Shown: positions 30,016-40,190, counted from the first letter of the stretch. The stretch is DNA of 64,000 bases from Neochlamydia sp. S13 (GCF_000648235.2 NZ_AP017977.1:2108001-2172000); one strand, 5' to 3'. Notes: a model not told the origin generated them from the sequence alone. Numbers and translations: made by a program.

Positions 30016-31581
30016 ATGACAGCTTCTGAATCCCATCAACGCCCTACCCTACCTGCCGCGCCGTCGGATAAAGAAAGTTTTCTATCCCTCCCTCTTCCTA
30101 AAAAAATCGGTCCTTACAAGATTGAAGCACTTTTAGAAAAAGGAGGAATGAGCATCCTTTATTTAGGCACGCATCCTGAAACCAATGAACCTACAACCAT
30201 CAAAGTTCTTTCTCCTAAATTTGTTTCTAATCCTGAAATTGTTGAACGTTTTCTAAAAGAAGCCGAGATTATAGCCTTGGCAGACCATCCTAACATTGTC
30301 AAGCTGTATGGGCAAGGTAAATGGGCTGGAGGGCTTTACATTGCCATGGAATTCATCCAAGGTATTTCTTTGCGCCAATACATCTTGCAAACCCCTATAT
30401 CTCTTAGAAGAGCGTTAGAAATTATCATAGATATTTCCTATGCACTTTGTCATCTTCATACCCATGGGGTTATTCATCGGGATTTAAAGCCCGAAAATAT
30501 CCTAGTGACTGAATCTGATGTCATCAAAGTGATAGACTTTGGCATCGCCCAACTTCTTAAAGAATCTTCTTCCGATATTTCTAAACAGCCAAGAATGATA
30601 GGCACACCTATCTATATGAGCCCTGAGCAGCAGCAGCATCCCGACTCCGTCTCTTTTCCTTCAGATATATATTCATTGGGTATTATTGCTTATGAACTTA
30701 TGCTAGGCAAACTTAGCCAGGGGCATATTCATCTTTCTTTAATGCCCAAAGGCATGCAAAAAATTCTTGTGAAAGCTTTGCAACCAGAAGTTAGGGACAG
30801 ATACCAAGATATTGTAGATTTTATTGCTGCTGTATCTGGTTATCTAAATTCCGAGAGCTTTGAGAAAGATAAGATTGTTAAAGATTACTTGAGCGAATTA
30901 TCAGAAAGCTTACGTCGCACCCAAGCAGTTCTAAGTCATGATAAAGCCCCCCAATGGAACGGCGTGCACGTCAAAGTTACAGCCTCTAACACCCATGCTA
31001 TTGCAGGAGTGTATTACGATTTTCTCGAAATAAATCCAGGTTCGTACGGCATTGCTTTTGCCGAATCTTCCTTAAACTACTCCGATGGCATGGTGGTTTG
31101 CTCTATTTTTCGTGGTATGCTAAAGGCTCTTTACAAAAGAGTAACTGACCTTAAAGAATTAGCTTATCTCCTTAACCAGCTCATCATCGAAGACGGCTTG
31201 GATAAAAGCCTTAAATTTAATTACTTAACGATTGATACGCAGCAAAATAAGGTGCAATATTTAATTTGTGGCCATAGCTATTTATGGGCTCGACCCCATC
31301 ATAAAACGCCTTTTAAAGTCATTTGCGAAAATCCGCCCTTAGGGAGTGATCCCCATTCGCAATTCCAAATTCAGCAAGTCGATTGGAAATCTAATGATTC
31401 TTATATATTAAGTAATACCAATCTGGAAATGTCGGAAAAGGAGTTGTTGGAGATTTGGCAATCAGCAGAAAAGCTAAACCCTCCTTTATGGATGGAAATT
31501 TTTCTACGAAGAAAAAGAGCCATGCATAAAATTTTATCAGAAAAAGCAATTACCTTCATTGCTATACAGTCTCTAGCCTAA
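30016..31581 (+). CDS. pkn5: Pkn5-like Ser/Thr protein kinase with a phosphatase-like tail
   Basis: 521 residues. The Hanks-type kinase domain spans about 31-280: glycine loop LLEKGGMSILYLG, Lys in TTIKVL, HRDLKPENIL (about 153), DFGIAQLL (about 174) and GTPIYMSPEQQ, so the core catalytic residues are present. Pkn5 (CT673) lies between cdsQ and cdsC in Chlamydia and is described as a T3SS-exported kinase; here cdsC is far away. The C-terminal part (about 310-521) resembles a SpoIIE/PP2C-like fold: AIAGVYYDFLEINPGSYGIA, KFNYLTIDTQQNKVQYLIC, GHSYLWARP and PPLGSD. It lacks the usual metal-binding Asp pairs, so it is probably a binding module, not an active phosphatase. Confidence 0.88.
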   Translation: MTASESHQRPTLPAAPSDKESFLSLPLPKKIGPYKIEALLEKGGMSILYLGTHPETNEPTTIKVLSPKFVSNPEIVERFLKEAEIIALADHPNIVKLYGQGKWAGGLYIAMEFIQGISLRQYILQTPISLRRALEIIIDISYALCHLHTHGVIHRDLKPENILVTESDVIKVIDFGIAQLLKESSSDISKQPRMIGTPIYMSPEQQQHPDSVSFPSDIYSLGIIAYELMLGKLSQGHIHLSLMPKGMQKILVKALQPEVRDRYQDIVDFIAAVSGYLNSESFEKDKIVKDYLSELSESLRRTQAVLSHDKAPQWNGVHVKVTASNTHAIAGVYYDFLEINPGSYGIAFAESSLNYSDGMVVCSIFRGMLKALYKRVTDLKELAYLLNQLIIEDGLDKSLKFNYLTIDTQQNKVQYLICGHSYLWARPHHKTPFKVICENPPLGSDPHSQFQIQQVDWKSNDSYILSNTNLEMSEKELLEIWQSAEKLNPPLWMEIFLRRKRAMHKILSEKAITFIAIQSLA

Positions 31582-31589
31582 CTAGGCTA
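31574..31589 (+). terminator. Small hairpin overlapping the pkn5 stop codon
   Basis: A perfect 6-bp stem TAGCCT/AGGCTA with an AACT loop overlaps the TAA of pkn5. There is no U-run, so termination would be weak. It marks the end of the contiguous T3SS cluster. Confidence 0.3.
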
Positions 31590-32298
31590 AAGTTTAAGAT
31601 TTAATTTAAGAAGCTTTTAAGTTTAAGAAAAAGCACTGAGCTATGCCCTCATCTTTTTACGCTTGCTCGCTTATTTTTAAATTCTCTCCTGCATTAGCCC
31701 TATTAGTACTAGAGGGGTAATCATGAATATATCATGCTGGGTCTTTGATCATGAAAATTATAGTCACTCGCTTGATGCTTTTCATCGCCAGTAAAACCCT
31801 TCTAGCCAATAGTTCCAGCATGGCCTAATACAGCTCTGGGCATAATATTATGCGCTTAAAAAACTAAGCCTACCCCCTCTTCTGAAAGCTATTTCTCTAC
31901 TTAGTACTACTACGTGTCAACCCCCTATGTTGTGTCTGAATTTTTGAATGTAATCCTTTAATAATTAACTACTTATAAAATAACTTCAAAGTCGGGATTA
32001 CCATTTGCCCTTTTTGCCAAGCTATTCACGACTCATCTAAAACGCTATTTTTTGATTCCTCTTAAATTTAACGTAGTAGTATTAGTTCGAACTGAATTAA
32101 CCTAAAAAATTTCTTCATTGCATCCATTTTAGAAAGAATAATTGTGAAGTTTCTTTTCGTACTAAGCTAAAAAACTGAAAACCCAAGAATCCTTGTTGAT
32201 GATTATGAAAATTGGCTAAAAATTAAGAGTTTTAGAGCAGCAGGTAGCCTTCCAGATAGGATAATGAAGCAATCAATAAAAAAAGAGAACGAGCTTTT
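31590..32298. other. Intergenic, no gene seen
   Basis: About 700 AT-rich bases with only short closed frames. In related Chlamydiae cdsC would begin here; no cdsC-like sequence is visible. The breakpoint that displaced cdsC probably lies in or just after this stretch. Confidence 0.45.
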
Positions 32299-33586
32299 TT
32301 AGCCTGAATAAAGACGTTTGGGAGAATTTTGAGCAACTAGCCAGTCGTAAATTAAACGCATGTAATGGCCAATTCCACATAAAATGGCTTTAAGACAACC
32401 TATTAAACGGCTTTTAAGATAATTACATCCCCGTTTGCCATCATTCTTCATGTGGCCGATATGAGCTTCTATCGCTTGCCGTCTTTTTAGCTTAAGTTTG
32501 GATCCAATGAGTTAGGCCTTTTCTTTGCCCAGAGATAAATATAGCTTTGCCTTCTACCGTCTGACCTCGATAATCTTTATCTACAAAATCTACTTCGATG
32601 TTTTTGTCACTATTGCTTTCAGCTTTCCTAATAGCTTCTTCAAGCGTGTGCCCATCGTAAGGGTTGCCATGGATGGCTCTGACATCTAAAGCTAACCCTT
32701 CTTGAGGGGTAATCACTAGCGCAGCCTTGCAGCCAAATTCATAACTTTTCTCAATTTCACCTTTAGCAATACATTCCACATGGGGCTCATGCAGGCTATA
32801 CACCTTAGGTGAATCGTTTCTTTGTTAAGCATAAATACGCTTAATAGTTTTAAAAAAAAAGAGCTTTCTGGCTCAAAGGCTTGCTTTTCTGTCTTTCCCT
32901 CAAACCCCCGTATTACTCTTCCCAAGTGAGTAGGCAGCCTTTTTTTCTTCTCTTTTAGCTCTTTTCATTTGGCGGGCATAGGCTTTAAGCGAGCACGCAT
33001 GCACAAAGCTGTTTTAGCTAGCTTCTTATAGGTTTATCGCAAAGTGATTGGGTAATTATCAGCCATTTTTACAAATGCTTGAATAGACTTAAAATAAAGC
33101 TTGGCATCGGTAGGAAAAGCGATAGCTTTAGGCATCGTTGTTGTATCGGCAATGACTTTTTTTAAGGCTTTTTTTTCACTGCGCCGCTCAAAACAGCTGC
33201 TGCGATCGTTCCTTGTAAAATCTTGCTAAATCTAGCTTCTCCTAACCTAGAACTCCATTTAATTAAAGAAGTAGGGTGGGTAGGCAGCTCACTCTGGAAA
33301 CGATCATATCCACAAATTGCCGGTAAGGATTTTCTACCCATCGCTACACCACCTTTTCATCAGAAATTCCATCCATATGCTGCAAGATAAAGAGCCCTAC
33401 AACTAGCCTTACAGGCTTAGCTGGTTGGCCTACATTTTTTACAAACAGCTTATCAAACTCTTCTTCCAGCCGCTTCCATTCAATCAACTTGGATAGCTGG
33501 ACAAGAAGATGTTTCTAGTTAAGCTCATTGCTAAAGCGGAATTTAAAAATAAGACCTTGTTGATTGTTTAGCTTATTGGGTTTCAT
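32299..33586 (-). pseudogene. IS5-like transposase relic
   Basis: ATG at 33584-33586 opens MKPNKLNNQQGLIFKF, followed by WKRLEEEFDKLFVKNVGQP and VRLVVGLFILQHMDG. The frame is then broken many times. The most intact part, about 32492-32803, reads YSLHEPHVECIAKGEIEKSY, EFGCKAALV and HGNPYDGHTLEEAI, classic IS5-group landmarks. The end, IGCLKAILCGIGHYMRLIYD, reaches a TAA at 32299-32301. At least four frameshifts and several stops make it inactive. Confidence 0.8.
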
Positions 33587-34138
33587 AGTGAACTTTGCAA
33601 GAAATTAAGAACTTTATAAGGATTTACTTGTAAAGAAAGTATAGCAATTTTGATAAAAAAAACGTTCCTAAATCCTTACCTGAGGGCGAAAATGCTTTAA
33701 ACCATATTGAGCTAATGTAAGCTTGGACTTCTTAAGGAAGGGATGTAAAAACATCCGCCGTAATTGCAATTGGTTTTACTGGCTTTATAGGCATATCTCT
33801 AAAAACATTAGATTTTTTATTAAAAGAAAAGTTTTTTTGCAGATTTTCAAAATTTTCTAGGCAAATGAAAGGTCCTAAATAGCTACATGAATAGTTACAT
33901 GGATAGTTAAACTTATTTTTAAGTTTATTATTAAGCGTCTAAAAATTCGCCAATTCTAAAACAATTCTTTTTATTATTAAAAACAAGTTCAATAAATTAC
34001 AGATTAATTAGGGAGGAAAAGCTCCACTTTTCTATGAAAATTCTCCTTGATCTAAATGAGTAAATAAAATATTCATTAAGGGTAAGTCTTTCTTTATGAA
34101 GCCTTTTAACTATTTTTGATTTAACTTAAGGAGCTTGT
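33587..34138 (+). promoter_or_regulatory. AT-rich upstream region of the coiled-coil gene
   Basis: About 550 bases with no gene. It ends with TTAAGGAGCTTGT, a strong ribosome-binding site for the ATG at 34139. A promoter is expected here but no pair of boxes is unambiguous. Confidence 0.4.
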
Positions 34139-35317
34139 ATGATTAATTTAGATTCAAAGGAGCTATTAGAAACTGACTTTAATGCTTTAGCTAGAAAAAT
34201 ACTAACTCTAGAAAATCAAACCAACAATTTTAATGAAAAAGTTGATAACCTTGCTAAAGTTATTTTGTTTAAAAATGAACGCCATGAGCAGCACTTGAAA
34301 ACGCTGTGCGAACAAAATCAATTATTCATGGAAACTATTGTGAAATTAAAGAGTGATAATATAATTCTTACGACTGAAAATAAAGTTTTAAAGCAAGAAG
34401 CGCAAAAATGGAAAAATAAAGCCAGCAAAACTCAAGCTGTCATGCAGCTAGCCTTACAGGCAAACGAACAATTCGGAGAAGCTGTCCAAGCTTTAACGAC
34501 AGACAAGGAAAAATTATCGCAAGAAAACGGCTCTTTGAAAGAAGATAAAGCTAGGCTGACACAAGCTAGCCATGCATTTAAACAAGACAACGCTAATCTT
34601 AGAGCTGAAAACCAAGTTCTTAAAGATAAGAACAAGGGCCTTAAAAGTGAGAAGCAGCGTTTGACCACTAAAGTGCAAGCCGCTGAGAATGGATTCCAAA
34701 CTCTTACAAAAGAAAATGAACATCTTAGGGACCTTGGAGGGAGATTAAACCAACAAATAGCCTTGCTAACTCAACAGGCACAAGAAGCCCCTACTCTTCC
34801 GCCAAAAATATTAAAATTAATGATAGAGGAAGGCCTAAAAGTAAATCCTGACACTCCCCTAACCGAAGCTATTAGGCTGATCTTTGAGATTAACGAAAAT
34901 TTAAAGAAAAAAAATAAAGAATTGCAGGCTACTTTAATACGTATTGAAACTACTTTGGGATTACAAAAAGGGGTAAGCTGCGATTCAATTTTAAGGGCAA
35001 TCAACAAAGCAATTGTTATTCCTAATAAGCTTAAAGTTCTAGGGAACAAGCTGGTTATTGCAAATCTATTAAAGAAAGATTATCAACCTGAGGATGTATT
35101 AGAAATATTAAACGGGGTTTTAAATGATTATCTAGATTTTAGAAGGCACCAACCCATGATATGCAAAGAACTAGGTATAAAAGCAACTTCTAATATTGAA
35201 ACAATTTTAAAGAAAATGCAGGAAAAAAAAGATGAAAGTGGCGTTAGTGCTTACTTTAGCAGGCTAGGGAGATCCACACTGTGCCTACTTTCTTTAGGAT
35301 TTGCAAAAGTGGTATAA
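34139..35317 (+). CDS. Coiled-coil protein (392 aa), unknown
   Basis: Strong AAGGAG ribosome-binding site. Residues about 20-225 are nearly continuous heptad-like coiled coil (LKSDNIILTTENKVLKQEA, NANLRAENQVLKDKNKGLKS-like repeats). Residues 230-350 look like a compact helical domain (LMIEEGLKVNPDTPLTEAIR, VLEILNGVLNDYLDF). The last 20 residues are more hydrophobic (LCLLSLGFAKVV). No signal peptide and no family recognised. Together with the next gene it forms a pair of long coiled-coil proteins between IS relics; chlamydial inclusion or effector proteins are often of this kind, but that is inference. Confidence 0.7.
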   Translation: MINLDSKELLETDFNALARKILTLENQTNNFNEKVDNLAKVILFKNERHEQHLKTLCEQNQLFMETIVKLKSDNIILTTENKVLKQEAQKWKNKASKTQAVMQLALQANEQFGEAVQALTTDKEKLSQENGSLKEDKARLTQASHAFKQDNANLRAENQVLKDKNKGLKSEKQRLTTKVQAAENGFQTLTKENEHLRDLGGRLNQQIALLTQQAQEAPTLPPKILKLMIEEGLKVNPDTPLTEAIRLIFEINENLKKKNKELQATLIRIETTLGLQKGVSCDSILRAINKAIVIPNKLKVLGNKLVIANLLKKDYQPEDVLEILNGVLNDYLDFRRHQPMICKELGIKATSNIETILKKMQEKKDESGVSAYFSRLGRSTLCLLSLGFAKVV

Positions 35318-35459
35318 ACAACTATTTTTAATATTGATTAAGAAGTTAAGCTTACTTGCTCCATTTTCATGGGAGTAGAATCTAAAGAGAAAACTTAAGC
35401 TTCTAAAATTGTAGAACGGATAACAAGCTTATTAAAAACATAAAATAAGGTTTAACAAT

Positions 35460-36503
35460 ATGGTAGTTAAAGAAGTTCCTTCAGATAATCAAGCCCTCCT
35501 TTTTTCTGAACAAACGATACAAATTAATGCAAAAATAGCTCAATTGGAGCAGGATGCAGTCATCCAGAATGTAATTGACCAGCTGTTTGCAATGGACATT
35601 CGACAGATGGAAGATGAACGAATTAGGCTAAGCAACATTGTGCATTTGCAACATGCAGAATTAAGTAAAGAATTCAAGCAAAGGCGCATAGAGGTAGAAG
35701 AAGTAACAGCTATATTAGATATAACCCTAGAGAAGCTGGAGGCCTCAAATGAAAATTCTTTTAAGCTTATACAAGCACAAGTACAGCTTAGAAAAGACTT
35801 TAAATTAATAAGGAACCAGCAAGCCGAGCTAAAAAAAGCTTTCAAACTCATCGAACAAGACCACGCCCAAATAGCAGAAGATCACGCCCAAATAGCAAAA
35901 GATCAGTTACAAATAGCTGTAGATCAAGCAGAAATAAGAAAAGAGCAACAACAAATAAGAGGAAATTTAGAGCGCGTAGAAGAAGGTCACGTAAGTCTTA
36001 GCAAAAGTTTTGCTAGCTTAAAGATAAGCTTTAAAGAAATGAGTAAACAGCTTGATGCTATGCTAGAAGAGCGCCTCCTTCATCAACACGATGCAGATCT
36101 AAGTGAGAAAGAGATTGAAGAAAAAGCTGCTGTTAAAAGAAACGAGATTACTAAGCAATATATGCAAGATTGGGAGGATGAAATACAACGCGAATATGAT
36201 GAAAATAAGGCATTAAATTCACAAAGCACTCAAGAATTTGCTGAACAGCTGGAAGATTCTAGCTTGAATGCAGAAGAAATAGCTGCAAGGGGAGAAACAT
36301 CTTTTCTCTCCACAGCCCAGCAAACGCAAGGAAGTGAAGCCTTAAAAAGTCCCGGATGGTTGGGTGCATTAAAACATAAGATGGGAACATGGAAACATAC
36401 TGCTTTAAAGGTTACAGAATTTTTTACACGCTCAGCCTGCTTGGCTACTATAGTTTCAGTCGGTTTAACTAGTTTTTTTGCTATAAAGGCTACCTTGGTA
36501 TAA
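35460..36503 (+). CDS. Coiled-coil protein with C-terminal membrane helix (347 aa)
   Basis: AAGG ribosome-binding site 9-10 nt before the ATG. A long coiled coil includes 7-residue repeats (QIAEDHAQIAKDQLQIAVDQ) around 138-160. A Glu-rich stretch follows, then a single hydrophobic helix at the very end (SACLATIVSVGLTSFFAIKA), giving a tail-anchored layout. No signal peptide. Tail anchoring after a coiled coil would suit insertion into a host-derived inclusion membrane after secretion (inference). A strong terminator follows within 40 bases, so the operon ends here. Confidence 0.7.
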   Translation: MVVKEVPSDNQALLFSEQTIQINAKIAQLEQDAVIQNVIDQLFAMDIRQMEDERIRLSNIVHLQHAELSKEFKQRRIEVEEVTAILDITLEKLEASNENSFKLIQAQVQLRKDFKLIRNQQAELKKAFKLIEQDHAQIAEDHAQIAKDQLQIAVDQAEIRKEQQQIRGNLERVEEGHVSLSKSFASLKISFKEMSKQLDAMLEERLLHQHDADLSEKEIEEKAAVKRNEITKQYMQDWEDEIQREYDENKALNSQSTQEFAEQLEDSSLNAEEIAARGETSFLSTAQQTQGSEALKSPGWLGALKHKMGTWKHTALKVTEFFTRSACLATIVSVGLTSFFAIKATLV

Positions 36504-36511
36504 CGGCATGA

Positions 36512-36540
36512 AAAGAGGCAAAGCTTTCTTTGCCTTTTTT
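36512..36540 (+). terminator. Rho-independent terminator
   Basis: Perfect 8-bp stem AGGCAAAG / CTTTGCCT with a CTTT loop, followed directly by TTTTT, and preceded by an A-rich stretch. It is the clearest intrinsic terminator in the window and ends the coiled-coil gene pair. Confidence 0.9.
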
Positions 36541-36629
36541 CAAACTTTTGATGGGTGCTTAAATTGTTAAACTTATTTAACTAGAGTTATCGGATAAGAA
36601 AACAACTTAAAGCTACTTCAAATCATGCC

Positions 36630-37324
36630 TTAAACTGTAACCCAACTCATTAACTTTTGTTTTTCCGCAGAAGTAAATTGAATGCAGGGCTTACAGGGTT
36701 CATAAGCATAGGCCACTATTCCGCTGATTAGATTGGCAAAAAAATTCCAAGGGCTGCGATGTCGATGGTGTTCGATTTGACAAGAGTTTTTCAATTTATT
36801 GTTAACGCTTTCAATGATGCCTCGCTTTCTTAATAAAATCCTATCTACCAGTGACATTAGCTTGTTTTTCATATTTTTTTTAAGCCTAGTAATAATTTCT
36901 AAGCCCTTGTCATAGAGCTTGATAATAACTGGTGTGATATATATCCCTTGTCGGCAAACATTTTGCCAAAAATGTTCTTAAAAAGACCGGAGACAGCGAG
37001 CCGGTCATCTACATTTCCTGGGGTTAACATATAAGCAAGGATTTCTCCTTTATCATTAATAATTAAATGTAATTTGAATCCATAGAAGTATCCTGTAGAA
37101 GTTTTTCCCCTTTTGGCTATTTTTTTAAAAACTAGGAGGGGAGTGGATGCGACGGGTGTGGCATACTGCTAATAGAGTGGAATCAATGAAAGAAATGCCT
37201 GTACACTCTTCTAAACAAGCTTGTGAATAAACAAAAGAGGAAACAAGCATGTTTTCATTAAAGTAATGAACTTATTACAGAAAAGGATGCTAGGAAAATA
37301 TTTTCTCATTGAAGGGATGACTTG
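36630..37324 (-). pseudogene. IS982-family transposase relic
   Basis: Readable minus-strand pieces from 5' to 3': FPSILFCNKFITLMKTCLF, EECTGISFIDSTLLAVCHTR, NVCRQGIYITPVIIKLYDKG, MKNKLMSLVDRILLRKRGII, NKLKNSCQIEHHRHRSPWNF and LISGIVAYAYEP, ending at a TAA at 36630-36632. These are typical IS982 motifs. The frame is broken several times, and the 5' end stops exactly where the IS21 inverted repeat begins (37325), so it was cut by that element. Confidence 0.8.
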
Positions 37325-37418
37325 TGTCATCCGTCATGGTTGGTGACCCAGGGTCGGCAGTTTTAGTGACCCACCCCCTCGTCACCTTTAGTGACCCACC
37401 CTAGCTTGGATTTTTTCT

Positions 37419-38189
37419 TTACTTCCCGGTTTCTTTATTTTGTTTTTTTGATCTTTTATTGAATTGTTCCATACGATAACTTTTTCCTTCAATCACAAGC
37501 TTTGTGGCTCTGTGAATCAAACGATCTAGTGCTGCACTACCTATTAATGGATTGGCAAATATTTCCTGCCACTCTCCAAATTCTCTATTGCTGGTAATAA
37601 TCGTTGCAGCCTTCTCATATCTTTCACAAATTACTTCATAAAGATCCATTTGACTGGCTTCACTAAGAGATTGTAACCCAAAATCATCTAAAATTAATAA
37701 AGGTACTTTAATGACCTGTTGTAGTCTTTTCCTATAGCTGCCATCTCCATGGCCCATAGATATCCAATAAAAAAGCTGGTATGTTCTATAGAAAAGCACC
37801 TCATAGCCTTTTCTAATAGCTTCATGGCCTATTGATTGGGCAAGATGACTCTTTCCTACTCCACTGGGGCCGATGATTAGCACGCATTCTTTATTTTCTA
37901 CAAAATGACATGTCGCTAATTCCTTAAAGGTAGGCTCATAAATCTTTGTGTTAAATGAAAAATCAAAAGTTTCTAATGTCTTATTGACTTGCAGATGGCT
38001 TTTTACGAGCTTTTTTGCAAACTGACTTTGATTACGACGATCCATTTCATCCGTAAGCAATATGTCCAAAAACTGAGAATAAGACCATTTTTCTTTTATA
38101 GCCTGTTTTAAACGTTCCTGAAGCGTTTCCAACAATTTAGGCAATTTAAGCTTGTTAAGTTTTGCTTTAAGCAAAATCATTTCATCCAT
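37419..38189 (-). CDS. istB: IS21 helper ATPase IstB
   Basis: 256 residues, full length for IstB. DnaC-like AAA+ ATPase: Walker A IGPSGVGKSHLAQSIGHEA (about 106), Walker B LLILDDFGLQSLSEASQMDL, sensor region ATIITSNREFGEWQEIF, and DRLIHRATKLVIEGKSYR at the end. It assembles on DNA and activates the IstA transposase and target choice. Its start overlaps the istA stop by 8 bases, indicating translational coupling. Confidence 0.93.
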   Translation of the reverse strand: MDEMILLKAKLNKLKLPKLLETLQERLKQAIKEKWSYSQFLDILLTDEMDRRNQSQFAKKLVKSHLQVNKTLETFDFSFNTKIYEPTFKELATCHFVENKECVLIIGPSGVGKSHLAQSIGHEAIRKGYEVLFYRTYQLFYWISMGHGDGSYRKRLQQVIKVPLLILDDFGLQSLSEASQMDLYEVICERYEKAATIITSNREFGEWQEIFANPLIGSAALDRLIHRATKLVIEGKSYRMEQFNKRSKKQNKETGK

Positions 38190-39693
38190 ACATAGCTCCT
38201 TGGGTAAAATATTGTGGGTCTCTAGCGAATTTAAAATACTTTTGCGGTTTATCTAATTTTGTAGATTGCTCTTCAAAGGGCTTTTGATCTAAAGCTTTTT
38301 CTAAGATCGCTTTTATGCTGGTATAAGAAATAGTGCCGTAGGTAAGGGCTCGTCTGCAGGCTTTCTCTAATCTAGTAGGGCTATAGCGTAAGGCAAGCTT
38401 TAAAATTAATCTAACCGGCCTCAATTTATCGTGAGAAGGATCATTAAGAAGCTCTTCACTCAACTTTAAGGTAAAAGGGCCTATGGTTTCTGCTTGAGCT
38501 AGTAATCCACCTCGGGTGGCATTAAGCACTTCTTCTTGCTGCAAAGGGGCATGTAAATTTGCCCTGACGTAATCATTAGGCTTATATGAACGTAAATGCA
38601 TAGCAATTTCTTGGCCTGCATGGAAAATTTTAACAGAGCTTTGGCTAGCACAAACTTGTACTTCTTGGCCTATAAAAGCATAGGGAACCGAATACCAAAC
38701 TTTATCAAAGCGCACTCTCCAGTCTTTTCCTACCATTGTACAATACCATTCCAAAGCATCCCAACGGCAACTTGGAAGGGATTTTAAATGCTCCTTTTCT
38801 TCTTCAAAAAGAGCTTGAGGCGTACGATCAACACCCCCAATTTTGCGTTTTTCAGAAACCTCGAAATTCCATTGGTCAAGAGCTTTCTGAAAATCACCTT
38901 TAGAAGGCACTTCGATGCCTTTTTGTGCTTGACTTTCTAAGAAAAAGGAAAGGAAATTTCTCTTGATGTATTTTATGTCGTTTTCTACCCCACCTTTATG
39001 CTGAGGCTTGTAAGGAATGCAAGGGCTGATGATGAATGCATAGTGTTCTGCTAATTGCTGATAAGTTCTGTTGAGTAAAGGTTCATGCAAAGAAGCTTTT
39101 GTTACCCCAGCTTTTAGATTATCGATAACAATTTTTGTAGGTACTCCACCTAGCCATTCAAAAGCATGAATGTGACAGGCTAAAAACGTCTTGGTGCTCT
39201 GATCAAAAACAACTTCACGATAGGCTTTGCGTGAGTAGCGGAGCCTTAAAGAAAAGACCCAAGCGCGACGATTTTTACCACTTTCAGGGTCAAAACATAA
39301 ACCTAGATAACCAAAATCTACTTCCGCACATTCACCGGGAATATGCTGTCTGATCATTATAGGTTGAATTTGTTTAGGAAAATGTTGATGGATGAATCTT
39401 CGTACAGTTGATTCACTGCACGTGATGTGCTCTTGAATAAGCTTATGAATGACCACAAAACTATGGTTCTTTGCTAACCAGTCTTTAATTAAAGGTTTAA
39501 GAGGATCTAAGCCATGCGATTTTAAAGATTTTTTTAAATCAAAAGCTACGAGAGCCTGGTGAATTTCATTCTCAGAGGGGATAGACCTATCGTTAGATAG
39601 CCATCCGGTGTTGTTCGCAACTTTATTGAGATTACGGATAATCGTACGATGAATACCGGTATCGCGATTAATAGAGCGAATGCTTTGCTTCAA
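38182..39693 (-). CDS. istA: IS21 transposase IstA
   Basis: 503 residues with the rve integrase core: GECAEVDFGYLGLCFDPESG (first Asp), KIVIDNLKAGVTKAS (second Asp) and KPQHKGGVENDIKYIKRNFL (Glu). The start used here is a TTG (SIRSINRDTGIHRTIIRNL is the helix-turn-helix). A better start, ATG with MPRKRNMVELQQVIFRLKL, lies about 65 bases upstream but in another frame, so the N-terminus seems to have suffered a one-base frameshift or uses recoding. Confidence 0.88.
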   Translation of the reverse strand: MKQSIRSINRDTGIHRTIIRNLNKVANNTGWLSNDRSIPSENEIHQALVAFDLKKSLKSHGLDPLKPLIKDWLAKNHSFVVIHKLIQEHITCSESTVRRFIHQHFPKQIQPIMIRQHIPGECAEVDFGYLGLCFDPESGKNRRAWVFSLRLRYSRKAYREVVFDQSTKTFLACHIHAFEWLGGVPTKIVIDNLKAGVTKASLHEPLLNRTYQQLAEHYAFIISPCIPYKPQHKGGVENDIKYIKRNFLSFFLESQAQKGIEVPSKGDFQKALDQWNFEVSEKRKIGGVDRTPQALFEEEKEHLKSLPSCRWDALEWYCTMVGKDWRVRFDKVWYSVPYAFIGQEVQVCASQSSVKIFHAGQEIAMHLRSYKPNDYVRANLHAPLQQEEVLNATRGGLLAQAETIGPFTLKLSEELLNDPSHDKLRPVRLILKLALRYSPTRLEKACRRALTYGTISYTSIKAILEKALDQKPFEEQSTKLDKPQKYFKFARDPQYFTQGAMYG

Positions 39694-39975
39694 GTTTTAA
39701 TCGAAAAATGACTTGTTGTAATTCTACCATATTTCTCTTCCTTGGCATAAAATCTCCTTTTCGAGACAAGATTAAAAAAGATTGTCCCATGAAGATTTAT
39801 GCAGTTTAAGAGAAATAAAGAAAAAAAATTTGGTAGCTAGGGTGGGTCACTAAAGGTGACGAGGGGGTGGGTCACTAAAACTGCCGACCCTGGGTCACTA
39901 ACCATGACGGATGACAAAGGTCTTTTTTCAACTATTTCCTTATCCAATAACTCGCGTTATTTATACGAAGGTCTA

Positions 39976-40108
39976 CCAGCTGAGAAAGCTAACCTATCTC
40001 TGCAGGAAGGTTGGCAAGTTGGTTGTTGTTTAAGTAAGGCATTCTAGCTGAGACAACTGGCCGATTTCTGCAGGAAGACTGGTGAGCTGGTTTTGATTTA
40101 AGTGCGGC
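39976..40108 (-). pseudogene. LRR gene fragment
   Basis: On the minus strand the fragment reads HLNQNQLTSLPAEIGQLSQL, a break, then LNNNQLANLPAEIG-like sequence with stops. It is a two-repeat scrap of an F-box/LRR gene between the IS21 end and the 3' hairpin of the next LRR gene. Confidence 0.7.
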
Positions 40109-40128
40109 TTACTTGTTTAAAGATAAGA

Positions 40129-40159
40129 TGGCTAAAAGTTTTTTTATTTCATTTTAGCC
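40129..40159 (-). terminator. Conserved 3' hairpin of LRR gene A
   Basis: GGCTAAAA (40129-40136) pairs with TTTTAGCC (40152-40159). Starting about 30 bases past the stop of the 40191-41669 gene, the same element recurs behind most LRR paralogues here. On the minus strand its loop is A-rich and no long U-run follows, so it may be a processing or stability element as well as a terminator. Confidence 0.55.
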
Positions 40160-40190
40160 CACCCCAATTTAAAAAGTACTTACGATCATT

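Larger units (their letters stand above)
37325..39916 (-). mobile_element. IS21-family element
   Basis: About 2.6 kb with very long, almost perfect inverted repeats. TGTCATCCGTCATGGTT opens both ends, followed by three spaced GTGACCC units (GTGACCCAGGGTCGGCAG, AGTGACCCACCCCCTCGTCA, AGTGACCCACCCTA), more than 70 bases in all. Multiple internal repeats bound by IstA are typical of IS21. It carries istA and istB in the usual overlapping order. No target duplication was found; the left side abuts an IS982 relic and the right side an LRR relic. Confidence 0.9.

Noticed and set aside
31582-32298. A hidden cdsC remnant after pkn5
   Set aside because: No secretin-like sequence in any frame; the full gene is at 46087.
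39856-40047. Plus-strand frame at the IS21 right end
   Set aside because: Runs through the inverted repeat and the LRR scrap, with no start signal.
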